Shown here: positions 43,980-53,232 of the stretch, piece by piece
How the letters are laid out: each line of letters begins with the position of its first letter
How positions within the stretch are numbered: position 1 is the first letter of the stretch
Assembly: GCA_946965045.2 (NCBI GenBank)
Contig: OX337232.1
Location: 1,674,001-1,738,000, forward strand
Source: Epithemia pelagica
Lineage: Eukaryota; Bacillariophyta; Bacillariophyceae; Surirellales; Surirellaceae
Length of the DNA: 64,000 bases
Direction: 5' to 3'
Notes under the pieces: generated by a model
Told to the model about the DNA's origin: nothing
The model's database searches: none
Seen by the model: only the letters and a program-made list of their open reading frames with translations
Position numbers and translations under genes: made by a program

Positions 43980-44792
43980 CTATTTTCTTTTGGGGCCAAA
44001 ATAAGAAGTGATTGGGTTTGAGGATATCGGAAGCTTTGCGATTTTGCTTGGTTTGTGACTTCGATTGTCGTTGGCTTCATGTTGTCGATCCTGTTCCCGC
44101 ACCAGATCTATAACATCCTGCTTCAAGAACGAGAATTGATCTCGTGTGCGGCACACTGTTGCTACATCTTCAGGTAAGAGCTTTCGTCGATTTTGAATTT
44201 GGGCTACTCTGACAGACTCTTTACCTAACTTCACGGTGGCGAGTTCGGCGGCTTTGGTGACAAGCAGCAATGCTTCTTTCGAGATGCCACGAACATCCGA
44301 GTCCAACTTGCATATCTTGCGTACACGAGCGCTGGGATAACCCAAAGATGAAAGATCATGTGACGATATTGATGTGAGTGCTTTGTCCACAGAGGGTTTG
44401 TTGCCATGCCTCTTGTTCCAAGCTTCCAAGTCCTTCGTTACTCTTTCCCTTTCCGCTGCGGCCTGTTGTTGGTAGATTTGTTTTTCTTCTTCTGTCAGCG
44501 ATGCCCACATTTGCCCAAGCGCTTTCCCGACAGTAGCCACACCTTGCCCTTCATGATGCTTCTGCACTTCAGAACGGCGCTCGTCAGAAAAAATAAAAAA
44601 TGCCGTTCTTGCTTTCTTGACAGGTCGGTCGGGCACGGCCTCTGTATCAGAATTGATTCCTAACGTTATGACAGGATTCTTGGCGCTCGAGTTTTCAACA
44701 GCATGTCCCTCTTCTTTGGTGACATCCTTCTCATCATGTGCTTGGTCTTTATGCTCGCTGGAGGAGTTTTGGTATGCTTCTTCGGCCTCCAT
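43980..44792 (-). CDS. HMG-box plus histone-fold protein with PIP-like C-terminus
   Basis: 270 aa from the ATG at 44792. The first ~55 residues are acidic. An HMG box lies at about 57-126 (PVKKARTAFFIFSDERR, LGQMWASLTEEEKQIY, EAWNKRHG). A histone-fold of the NF-YB/NF-YC, POLE3/POLE4 class lies at about 153-223 (SARVRKICKLDSDVRGISKE, LLVTKAAELAT, RRKLLPEDVATVCRT, FLKQDVIDLV). The C-terminal SNPITSYFGPKRK resembles a PCNA-interacting box (hydrophobic-x-x-aromatic-aromatic followed by basic residues) but lacks the first Gln. The combination suggests a chromatin or replication-coupled nucleosome factor (CHRAC/POLE3-4-like). Divergently transcribed from the gene at 45145. Confidence 0.82.
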   Translation of the reverse strand: MEAEEAYQNSSSEHKDQAHDEKDVTKEEGHAVENSSAKNPVITLGINSDTEAVPDRPVKKARTAFFIFSDERRSEVQKHHEGQGVATVGKALGQMWASLTEEEKQIYQQQAAAERERVTKDLEAWNKRHGNKPSVDKALTSISSHDLSSLGYPSARVRKICKLDSDVRGISKEALLLVTKAAELATVKLGKESVRVAQIQNRRKLLPEDVATVCRTRDQFSFLKQDVIDLVREQDRQHEANDNRSHKPSKIAKLPISSNPITSYFGPKRK

Positions 44793-45144
44793 GGTGATTC
44801 ATGCAGAAGGGGGAGAAAAAATGACATCGACCATGAGACTAGCTTTACTAGGTACTCTCTAGAGTACAGAGACAGTACTCTCTCTCGCTAGAGAGTAGAC
44901 ACAGTAGAGAATGATCTCCAGATTATAACTTTCTCATATACTTATTGTGTACTATGATAACATAAAAGTCGAGTCAGCTGGGGTGTGTAGTTAACCTAAG
45001 GAGCGAAGAGATTTAATACTTAGCACTTACTCCTAGGAGCTCTCAGCATTCAGCATTCCAATTTCAAACAATGATGAGTGTACAACTTTCGAATAAAAAT
45101 TCAAGGAGGAACAATTTCATTTCTTTGCACACGACAATGATAGC

Positions 45145-45849
45145 ATGAACGATCATCTTCCATTCATCATACCAGTGTCCGTAGGTGTGGCCTTGCGCTA
45201 TTTTTTTCAAATCACCCAGGAAAGAAGGGGAAGAACATCGACAGGTTGGAAGTCATCAAAGTTGACCGTCAAGGTGGAACAGAAGCAGGAACTGAATGAC
45301 ACTTTTTATCGGATCGAATACACCCAGGATTTCATGCGAACATCCAATATATGTACTAACAAAACCACGTTCATTCTTTTGTTGGGCTTATTATTGTTTC
45401 TCTTTGATCCGCGTCGATACAATGGATGCATGGGGTTCATGGTGTCTTTGGGTGGATCAGAAAGACGCATGTACAAAACTAGAATGACTGTGCTAAGAAA
45501 TGATGGAGAAGACTTTGCGGATGACGAATCAACTTTTGGTGACGACGGTGGTGTTCTTTTGGAAGATCTCTCCTGGAGAGTTGAGAAACTACGTTTGGAA
45601 GAACAGAACAAAAAGCGATTCTTAAAGTCGAGGGCACGGTTTTTGCCCTACGACGATTGCCGTCGGTGGGTTCAGGCTTGGGGACAACACTGGAAGACTG
45701 CAAAGGACTGGAATGACTGGATCGCAATGGGTGAAAAAAGAAACTCTTACATACCTTCGCGACCTGACGAATACTACGGACGCTTGGGTCAGTGGGTGAG
45801 CTGGGAACACTTCCTGCTAACTCCACCGGACTCAAACAAAAAGAAGTAG
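45145..45849 (+). CDS. Membrane protein with phage-integrase-repeat (INT_rpt) domain
   Basis: 234 aa from the ATG at 45145. Two hydrophobic segments are visible: near the N-terminus (LPFIIPVSVGVALRYFF) and a clear membrane helix (TTFILLLGLLLFLF). The C-terminal domain (about 166-224) reads RFLPYDDCRRWVQ, WKTAKDWNDWIAMGEK, YIPSRPDEYY and GQWVSWEHFL. This is the pattern of the short 'phage-integrase repeat unit' that is abundant in ochrophytes, where it is usually soluble and repeated. A single copy behind a membrane anchor is a less usual setting. Function is unknown. Convergent with SF3B6. Confidence 0.75.
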   Translation: MNDHLPFIIPVSVGVALRYFFQITQERRGRTSTGWKSSKLTVKVEQKQELNDTFYRIEYTQDFMRTSNICTNKTTFILLLGLLLFLFDPRRYNGCMGFMVSLGGSERRMYKTRMTVLRNDGEDFADDESTFGDDGGVLLEDLSWRVEKLRLEEQNKKRFLKSRARFLPYDDCRRWVQAWGQHWKTAKDWNDWIAMGEKRNSYIPSRPDEYYGRLGQWVSWEHFLLTPPDSNKKK

Positions 45850-45924
45850 TACCTTTAAAAATGGCGGATGAGTTGGCTCTTTCCAACATCGCCTGCCAAC
45901 CATATTCCGACCTTCGAGTTAAGA

Positions 45925-46457
45925 TTATGATTTCCCCACACTGGATTTATGTTCTTCCACTCTTTTCCTCAATTCTTGCAGATCTTTCTCCTTTTCTTGT
46001 AACTGCTGGCGTTTCTCGAACTTTGCTGGCTGATAGTATAAAACTATCAAGTATCTGCCACCAACGTTGAAACCAGAAAGATGATCCACTGCTGCTTTGG
46101 CGTCGTATATATCCTGGAAAACAGAGAATATGAGCAACACCAGACGAAGACTATATACGTGGCTCGGAGAAACTTACTTCGTAAATGACGAACGCCGTTC
46201 CCCGGGTATCTTTATCTTTGTCACCCAGCCGTATTTGATAAATTGCTCCGTATTTTCCAAAAATCGCGTAAAGTTCGTCAGCCGTTATTGAAAATGGCAG
46301 GTTTCGAACATAGAGAATTCTGTTGACCTCGGGCGGGAGACGTGACTGGATGCAGGAAACATAAAATGAGTTTCGTTTCACAGAGAAAGCATGCAGAAAA
46401 TTTTCCGTGAGAAAGAATCCTTACATTGTGAGATTTCCTTGACGTATACTCGCTCAT
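45925..46457 (-). CDS. SF3B6: Splicing factor SF3B6 (p14, branch-site protein), three exons
   Basis: Exons 46457-46425, 46345-46178 and 46113-45925 encode 129 aa. Introns are GTAAGG...TCCAG (79 bp) and GTAAGT...TCCAG (64 bp), both phase 0. The protein starts [11 protein letters not shown] and continues with [20 protein letters not shown] (RNP2), GTAFVIYED (RNP1 region) and [18 protein letters not shown], which closely matches eukaryotic SF3B6/p14, the U2 snRNP RRM protein that contacts the branch-point adenosine. The human protein is 125 aa. The C-terminal ~30 residues are a charged helix. This small conserved gene confirms how short introns are in this genome. Confidence 0.92.
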
Positions 46458-46555
46458 TTTGTCTCTTTCAGGACGGGTTGAAGGAAACTCCTGCCCCAAC
46501 GACGGCGAGCACCAGCGTATAGGTATAGTGTATGGAGACAAGGCGACCAAAACTA

Positions 46556-46606
46556 CAAATTGAAACCGCCAAGGCGGTAAAGGACGGCTGAGTTCAGTAT
46601 CAGTAG
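46556..46606 (+). repeat. Dispersed hairpin repeat, copy 2
   Basis: Second copy of the segment at 14310-14353 with the hairpin accgccaaggcggt. It lies 56 bp beyond the 3' end of the PIF1-type helicase fragment (minus strand), a position where the 3' terminal hairpin of a Helitron would be expected. No clear CTRR end is seen. Confidence 0.65.
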
Positions 46607-46661
46607 TACAGTGGACAGGACTATTCTATTTATCCTTGGCAGCACTTCCTAGAAATGAAAG

Positions 46662-47370
46662 TTAATTATGTCTTTCATCGAGCTGAACCGCGGGTGGCGG
46701 ACGTTTAGTTGTCCGGAAATGTACATGAAACTCTTTACATTCAGCAGACATTCCACGACATTTGTCGGCTATAAGTGGTTTTGCAAGGAAAAGGCCTTTG
46801 AGCTGGCAAACTCTCGACAAACAAACAAAGTTCCAATTGCCCGTGTAGTCCCAGTTCGATATGTAAAGAAATTCGATTGATCTCCCTTGTAGCTTATGAA
46901 CAGTCCTTGCATTGGACACATTGAGAGGAAGCTGCGTCATTTTCATCGTTTTCCTCACTCGTTTCATGCCAAACATGGGGAGTGGGAACTGCACTTGTTG
47001 AGTAACAGTCTGAGGCTTCAAAAGAACAACATGATTCTGGTTTCCATCAACCATTTTCACCTTGATTCCCTCGATTTGAGTGACCTTAAGACTCCAAACA
47101 TAATATCCATCAATCAATATTTTCTCCAAATCAGATAATGTCACCCCTTGCTTAAGGAGAACGCCATTGAATTCACACATGGCTCCATTAGCAATACATG
47201 ACTCAACGTCTTTGTTTTCATTGATACACAACGGTCTTCCATAATACAGTTTCAAAAGTGGATCATATCTCTTGTTGTCCCGTCCTTGCAAGTGACCCTC
47301 ACCACAGGTGGCATATAGGATATCTTCACTTGCCTTGTTGAAACCCCAAAGTTTGGATTGCGTTTTTAGC
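46662..47370 (-). pseudogene. C-terminal fragment of a PIF1-like DNA helicase
   Basis: Open frame on the minus strand without an initiating ATG; the frame opens at about 47370 and stops at 46662. The C-terminal helicase motifs are visible: NARTVHKLQGRS (the T-x-H-K-x-Q-G motif before motif V) and FVCLSRVCQLKGLFL (motif VI). The front part (GRPLCINENKDVE, IANGAMCEFNGVLL) corresponds to the region of PIF1-family domain 2 where 'N-x-x-x-G-x-x-N-G' occurs. The Walker A and B motifs are absent. PIF1-type helicases occur as cellular genes and inside Helitrons; the truncation and the nearby repeat favour a transposon relic. Confidence 0.65.
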
Positions 47371-47607
47371 CTCTTTTAGTTCCATGTAGCTCTTCAGGAT
47401 TGTGAGATGGAACATATAAATTATACATGGAAATTTGAGTCTAGTAATAAGCTTTCGATCTATATAATTTTTAGCGCGAACGGGCTGACGCTCGAGACGT
47501 TATTTCATTTTTCTCAACTTCGTGCGATAAAAAAAGGCCGAGCTCTATTGTGCCTAAAATAGAGGCACTACCTGCGTGCACCAATTGAAACCTTAACCCT
47601 AATGATA
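47371..47607. other. Short AT-rich interval
   Basis: Separates the helicase fragment from the uncertain gene at 47608-48380. Nothing recognisable was seen in it. Confidence 0.4.
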
Positions 47608-48380
47608 CTATTCCATAGTGCTGACCAGCAGTTTTCTCCAACCTGTTGCGGTGTATAACCAACCAACCACCTCTGGATGTGGTTCTGGATGTGATGCCGC
47701 ATACAAGGCGGCCGAATCATCCAGTCGTTGCATGAAATTGTCGTGGACGTCATCTGGATTGCTCCTGGGAGGAGGAGCATAATCATTGTTGTTGTCGGTT
47801 GATGGGCCCTCGTTTTGTTCACAATCCCTCCAACAAGATGGAGTGCTCTGATTTCCAACGATTGGTATCTCTGTGTTGCTGTGCAGTCGCTCTCTCGATC
47901 TCTTGGTCGAACAGAAGTCAACCAACCTCTGACTGAGCTATCGACGTCTCTCGTGTTTGTGTGCAAAGTCCAACAGCCAACAGCCATCACACAAGATCCT
48001 TGTCTGTCCTTGTTCACGCTTTTCCTGCACCGGCGGTGTCAAAGTTGTTGTCAAACGTCGAACCGCCTCTCTTGCCATAAATCTTTATCTTCCAAGATCC
48101 CACTTTTATCATCACCATCATGTTCAAGGCCTTTTTGCTGCACAAAACTCGACCAATGATTGATCCATTCCAAAGCAGAACTGACACAACAAATTTCGTT
48201 TCTCCGAGTTGGCCAAGGGAAACAAACCAGACATGTGCACGGTGCACTTTCCTCATTGTGATCATCCTCGTGCTTACAAACGAGATCATCCCGACAAAAA
48301 GGTGACCAATGGAGTATTTTCTTGTCCAGAAGCCGTCGAAATTTTATTTCTTCTCCCTTTGCCCTCATTGTGCGAGCCAT
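47608..48380 (-). CDS. Uncertain two-exon gene, function unknown
   Basis: The minus-strand ATG at 48380 opens a frame MARTMRAKGEEIKFRRLLDKK with a Cys/Trp-rich middle (CTCLVCFPWPTRRNEICC) that stops at 48051. A second open piece ends at 47608 (RLVDFCSTKRSRERL ... GWRKLLVSTME) with acidic and Pro-rich stretches. They can be joined in phase by an intron of about 125 bp ending in GTCAG near 47929, but the donor (GTTTGA) is weak, so the model is tentative. No domain recognised. It may equally be two decayed pieces. Confidence 0.3.
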
Positions 48381-48427
48381 GGTAAATTCTGGGGAAGGGC
48401 GTGATTGGGCTCATTACCAGAGTGCAA

Positions 48428-49059
48428 GATGCTCATATCCATCGACGAGAGTAGTTACGATCGTGTGCGTCTACAGAGCCTGCTTTCATTGGCGGGAAAG
48501 TGATACTCCTATGTGCATCTGAATCTTAGAATGTAGAGAGCCCGCCAACAAGAAAGAGTACTCTGAGACCATAGACAAGAGCCAAAACAAGTAAGAGTAG
48601 TATCGGTCTGTTGAGTCCTAGTTCGAAAGCAAAAGTTCCCTTAATAGAGGAAATTTCTACTCCTATATCCATTTGAATCTTAGCATGTAGAGAGCCCGCC
48701 AACAAGATGGACTTCTCTGATTTCCATACACAAGAGGCAAACAGATGCTCATATCCATCGACGAGAGTAGTTACGATCGTGTGCGTCTGCGGAGCCTGCT
48801 TTCATTGGCAGGAAAGTGATACTCCTATGTGCATCTGAATCTTAGAATGTAGAGAGCCCGCCAACAAGAAAGAGTACTTTGAGACCATAGACAAGAGGGA
48901 AAACAAGTAAGAGTAGTATCGGTCTGTTGAGTCCTAGTTCGAAAGCGGAAGATCCCTTAATAGAGGAAATTTCTACTCCTATATCCATTTGAATCTTAGC
49001 ATGTAGAGAGCCCGCCAACAAGATGGAGTTCTCTGATTTCCATACACAAGAGGCAAACC
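48428..49059. repeat. Two tandem copies of a 316-bp unit
   Basis: Copy 1 is 48428-48743 and copy 2 is 48744-49059, both starting gatgctcatatccatcgac and ending aggcaaac. Within each unit a shorter stretch around 'tgtagagagcccgccaacaaga' occurs twice, ~150 bp apart, so the unit is itself a diverged dimer. A third, more diverged piece continues to about 49145. Differences between the 316-bp copies are few (for example ctacagagcc/ctgcggagcc), so the last duplication is recent. Confidence 0.9.
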
Positions 49060-49319
49060 AGTGAGAGTATTGGTCTGTTGAGTGCTGCTTCCAAGGCCAA
49101 ACATCCCGTAATAGAGGAAATTTATACTCCCATGTGCATTTGAATTACAAATAGCGATGGGAGTATACCATGAAAACATTTTTCTCGGTTCTTGAACGGT
49201 TCCAATTGGAGAAGTGTTGAGGATCGAGAAAACACGATTTTCTCGATGCAGCCTAATCTCCTCAAGCCAAGTCCAACAATCAACTCATATTTCCTTCCTC
49301 GACAAACAACATCCGCATC

Positions 49320-50184
49320 ATGACTCCACCAGCGAAAAAGGCAAGTTTGATTGTTGCGTCGTTCTATCACTACATGGCATTCATCCATGCTCACCTTTCT
49401 TTTTTCTTCTCCTCACCAGGAAACAATCAAGAAGTTCAAGTTCACGGCAACGAAGAAGAAAGGTGTTGCTCCTTCTCCGAGTAGATCGAAGCCCAGGGTC
49501 TCTGAGATCCATTCGGAGCGTTGTGGCCCTAACTCACAGTTTATTGTTGCTTACATGAAGCTCGCAGGGACCAAAACAGAGCGGTCGGGATACATGAATC
49601 CTGTATTTGATCTGATTAAAGAAAAGGAAAAGTGACTTTTTGATGAGTTTGATGTGCGAATTCAAAAACTGTATCGTCGTCTCTCACCTGAGAAGGATGA
49701 ACCGATGATGAATGGCAACCCGGACAAGTCCGGAACCGAATACCCCTGGCCGTGCGTTGTTGGATTCTGTGACGACGCTGACGATGACACAAAGAAAAAG
49801 ACTCTGACCAAAAATTTGTGTAAGACCATTGCCGAGGTGATGGAGAAGAATGACAAAGAACACGGATACAATCGCACTTACAGCTACAACACTCCTGACT
49901 TGGATCACACCGGCAATATTCCTCGCCCTTTGGATAATCTGTTTCAAGATGAAGAAGTCAATGCTCTTGTTCAAAACTACTTCGAACTCGGTGATGACAA
50001 TGATCTGTTCACCTATCTTGGTGGCGAAGACGATGGTGTGGCAGACCAGGCTTTTTCGCGTGATGAATACGGCATGTACTCCAGAAGTGCAGTAATCGCT
50101 GGAAATACCCGACTGGTAGGCTCCAAGACAACAAAGTCGACGAGAAGGAGTCCGAAGAAACGACCCCTGAGAATTGATTTGTGA
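49320..50184 (+). CDS. Unknown acidic protein ORF with GC-AG intron and in-frame TGA
   Basis: Exon 1 is 49320-49340 (ATG, seven codons), ending AAG|GCAAGT, a strong GC-type donor. The acceptor CACCAG ends at 49422 after a long pyrimidine tract. Exon 2 reads KKFKFTATKKKGV, IVAYMKLAGTKTERSGYMNP and then TGA at 49633-49635. The same frame continues without another stop to 50184 (LFDEFDVRIQKLYRRL, NIPRPLDNLFQDEEV, YGMYSRSAVIAGNTRL), ending in a basic tail. The continuity suggests that the TGA is a recent nonsense mutation or is read through. I do not recognise the family. It lies between the 316-bp repeats and repeat copy B. Confidence 0.5.
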
Positions 50185-50349
50185 TATGTGTACTGAAATA
50201 CAATATGAGTGCCAATCGAGAGATATAAGGGCTTCTGCTTTTATCGTATACCAATATGCTATTATCAATAACACGTGCATCCTGGTCAGCAGAACGAACG
50301 AAGAAAAACAAAATTCATAATATATGCTTTCCTAGTCAATTTATAATTC

Positions 50350-50786
50350 TTTGTTGCTGTATGATGATAATATGAATTTAACTCTGCCGTCGTAGCGATT
50401 CATGCCCGTTATCGAACACAGCAATTCTCTCTAACGTCTTGCTACCTGTTCCTACGAGCTTTCAAACAAAAAGTCTTGTTTCAGTCATTCCAGAACGGTT
50501 GGGCGTCTTACATTACTACTAGAGATTCGTCAAGGGTAAGTCCCCACTCACATTTTACGCGGTTGGAGGTGCACCTCCAAATCATACCATGACTGACCAT
50601 TAAAATATGCATTGCTATATCATTGCCATATATATTTAACCGTTTCATCAACCGCCATGTTTGCTCAATTGTACTTTTTACTCTAGTGTCTGTCCGTTTT
50701 CGGAACAGCTGGTCTTTCTGGAAATTCCCACCCCCGACCCCAAGCCTTCCGGCCCACCCGTCCCGTTCATACTGAACTCAGACGAA
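50350..50786 (+). repeat. 437-bp direct repeat, copy B
   Basis: Same length as copy C (53233-53669); I count five differences. Together the two copies flank the start-less SUV3 helicase ORF in direct orientation. It contains the 18-bp palindrome at 50563-50580, a TATA-like catatatatttaa, and consensus splice sites (GTAAGT at about 50536 and ACAG at about 50708) that could bound a ~170-bp intron. Downstream of that acceptor a short frame (LVFLEIPTPDPKP) is open in all three copies. Confidence 0.95.
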
Positions 50787-50903
50787 TACCAACAACGGGA
50801 AAACCTCTAGATCCAAGAAAGCCTCATGCTTTACACTATAGGCGACGAAAATACTTGTTGGTTTTGTGGTTTGTGGTTGCCGCAAGGTGGAATGATGGCT
50901 TTT

Positions 50904-53198
50904 CTATGTTTTGCTTCGATAGCGACGACGAATCCAGTAATCCTGTTCATGATAATTATGCTTCAAGGACAATGAGTCTGTTTCCATGAGAGCGTCATTG
51001 ATGTAGTTCACAGCATCTTCCCGACGTTCCATCGCCAAGGCTTGTTCTTCCTCCATTCGCTCTTGATAACTGGGCTCATTATCGTCATCATCGTCATTGT
51101 CCACTTGATCCAGGTCACTGGTATCCGCAACTTGATTGGGAAATCGACGTTGCACCCAAAAGTACAAATCCACTTGATTGACAATGGAACACAAGTTGGA
51201 CAAATCATCAAACGAGTCTGCTGGGTTGGGCTCGTGGGACGACAATGGAATATACTGTACATTGTTGGCCACCGAATGGGCGTAGCGACGGTGGGCCTTT
51301 TTGGATTGTTGACTCCCCAAAGAGACGGGAGAGATGCAAAACATGTACTTTTGCTGCAAGGGCAGGTCCACATCCTCTAGTAACTGGGCTATTTCCATCA
51401 TGCTTTCGCTTCTTCTCAAGAAGTAATCACCTTCCACATTAGCCAGTTCCGCAAAACTCTTCAACACGTGATACAAATCGTTCCGTCGTGGCGACACTGA
51501 GCCTTGCCCCCATTGTGACGTGTTGTTGGTGATTGTCAACTTGTTGGTTGTGTTGTCCTCCTTGTTGCTGGCATCCAGACCAAAGTCGTACTCACTGGGG
51601 TGATCGCCTTTGTGCATAAGACCAGTCGTTTCCAATGTATCACGAAAGGCTTCCAAATGATCCGCCATGGGCATGAGCCCTGCCTTGGTAATGGGGCCAA
51701 TATCCGTTTGAATGCAGGTTTGAATGTATTGAATGTCGTTGTCGTCACGACATGTCACAAATCCCTGTGGGTAGGGACTGTTGCGACGACCGGCCCGGCC
51801 ACCAATTTGTTTCACATCGTTGTGTGTCAATCGAATAATGCTTGTTCCATCGTGTTTATAAATAGTATGAAAAATGATGCGTCGAATGTTGAGATTCAAA
51901 CCCATGCCAACGGCATCACTCGCCACCAAAATCTCATATCCAGAGTCCGGGTCATTGAACAAACGGGCTTGTTCCGCTCGTGTTTGAGGAGGCAAAGACC
52001 CATAGACGACACAACAACGAAACTTTGTCCTGGACTCAATCTCTCGCTTCACGGCAAAAATATCTCTTCGATTAAATGCCACAATACAGTCACCTGGCCG
52101 GACGGATAATGCATAGGGATATAATTGCACGTCATCTTGGTGTTTTGGGTTCCTTTTGTTGGTTTTCGTTTTCTTGGTTTCCTTGTTGGACTGGTTTGCC
52201 TCTTCATCCTGTAGTTGCCACTGTTCCCATTGCTGTTGCTTTCGATACAAGGCAGCTTGTAAACTGTGTGACTCAACCTGCAAGGGTGTAAAGCGTTTGT
52301 AGGTACGGAGTTCAAAGTCATCGCCGCATTTTTCCTCCACTAGTTTACGCACCAGATCCACCGCTTCGAGGCCACCACACACATGAATTTCAGAGCAATT
52401 CAAGCCCAAGAGGGCACGGGTCCAGGCAAACCCTCGTTCGGGGTCGGCAATCATTTGGATCTCATCAATCACCACGACCGAATCCGTATCATTGTCCTGT
52501 TTCGTGTTGCTGGACGGTTTCGGGGTGGTTCCGTTTGCGGCCTCTTCGTCGTCTTCCTCCTCTTCTGTGGGCGGTCGAGTCGATAACCGTGTTCCCTTGA
52601 GGAGGGGATTGGAAGCACCATTGTAGGCCATTTCAATGGTTGCCGATCCATGCGTGGCGCCCCGCATAACGCGTCGCTCTTGTCCCGTGTACAAATTGCA
52701 TCGAATGCCCTTTTCCGTCATCGTGTCATAGACCTCTGCCGCCAAGAGTCGAAGGGGGCCATAATACATGCCCGTCGCGGCCTGTTCCAATCGTTGCATG
52801 GCTTGATAGGTTTTTCCACTATTGGTCGGGCCGCCATGGTAGATAATGCGCCGTGGTGTGGGCCGATTCCGTACTTCGGGGAACCATTCGTGTGGTTGCG
52901 TCAAATCGGCCACGGCATCCAAGGCACGATATTGACGCAACAACCCGGCATGGACGGTACCAATGTAATCTGCCATGATGCGACAGATTGTTCCCTTGAC
53001 CTCATCGCTTTGCAACACCGCATTGGTTTTGGCAAACAACTCTGGAGTGATACCAAGGCGTTTGCCCAATTTCTGAACCAACCCCTGCAACTGTTGTCGT
53101 CGAACATTGCAGCTCGACGCTTTACGGCGCGTTTGTTTCAAGCTTTTCCTTTGGACTCGAACTTGATGATCATATTCACGTTTTAGTGCGTTCAACTG
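50904..53198 (-). CDS. SUV3: SUV3-type ATP-dependent RNA helicase, without identifiable start codon
   Basis: Open frame of ~763 codons on the minus strand. Helicase motifs: Walker A GGPTNSGKT at about 121-129, DEIQMI at 244-249 (the DEIQ box of Ski2-like/SUV3 enzymes), LVASDAVGMGLNLNIRRIIF, QIGGRAGRR. SUV3 is the mitochondrial degradosome/RNA-surveillance helicase, normally preceded by a targeting peptide. Here no in-frame ATG precedes residue 74 (52976); the frame is open up to a stop inside repeat copy C (53283). A possible acceptor TTCAG at 53197-53196 would allow an upstream exon, but none was identified. The inserts at ~205-235 and ~330-350 are acidic or Lys-rich. The gene body sits between two direct 437-bp repeats. 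Confidence 0.8.
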   Translation of the reverse strand, partial: QLNALKREYDHQVRVQRKSLKQTRRKASSCNVRRQQLQGLVQKLGKRLGITPELFAKTNAVLQSDEVKGTICRIMADYIGTVHAGLLRQYRALDAVADLTQPHEWFPEVRNRPTPRRIIYHGGPTNSGKTYQAMQRLEQAATGMYYGPLRLLAAEVYDTMTEKGIRCNLYTGQERRVMRGATHGSATIEMAYNGASNPLLKGTRLSTRPPTEEEEDDEEAANGTTPKPSSNTKQDNDTDSVVVIDEIQMIADPERGFAWTRALLGLNCSEIHVCGGLEAVDLVRKLVEEKCGDDFELRTYKRFTPLQVESHSLQAALYRKQQQWEQWQLQDEEANQSNKETKKTKTNKRNPKHQDDVQLYPYALSVRPGDCIVAFNRRDIFAVKREIESRTKFRCCVVYGSLPPQTRAEQARLFNDPDSGYEILVASDAVGMGLNLNIRRIIFHTIYKHDGTSIIRLTHNDVKQIGGRAGRRNSPYPQGFVTCRDDNDIQYIQTCIQTDIGPITKAGLMPMADHLEAFRDTLETTGLMHKGDHPSEYDFGLDASNKEDNTTNKLTITNNTSQWGQGSVSPRRNDLYHVLKSFAELANVEGDYFLRRSESMMEIAQLLEDVDLPLQQKYMFCISPVSLGSQQSKKAHRRYAHSVANNVQYIPLSSHEPNPADSFDDLSNLCSIVNQVDLYFWVQRRFPNQVADTSDLDQVDNDDDDDNEPSYQERMEEEQALAMERREDAVNYINDALMETDSLSLKHNYHEQDYWIRRRYRSKT

Positions 53199-53232
53199 AA
53201 TCCGTTTTATCCCCGGGGAATTGTATGTTTCG

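Noticed and set aside
48428-49059. CRISPR array
   Set aside because: The repeats are 316 bp, adjacent and without regular spacers; the organism is eukaryotic.
49633-49635. TGA as a selenocysteine codon
   Set aside because: The context (Lys-rich before, LFDEF after) does not resemble a redox site and no insertion element was recognised; kept only as a possibility to test.
50904-53195. TTG at 53195 as the SUV3 start codon
   Set aside because: Non-ATG initiation in a nuclear gene is unlikely; the frame merely begins there, and I treat the start as missing.
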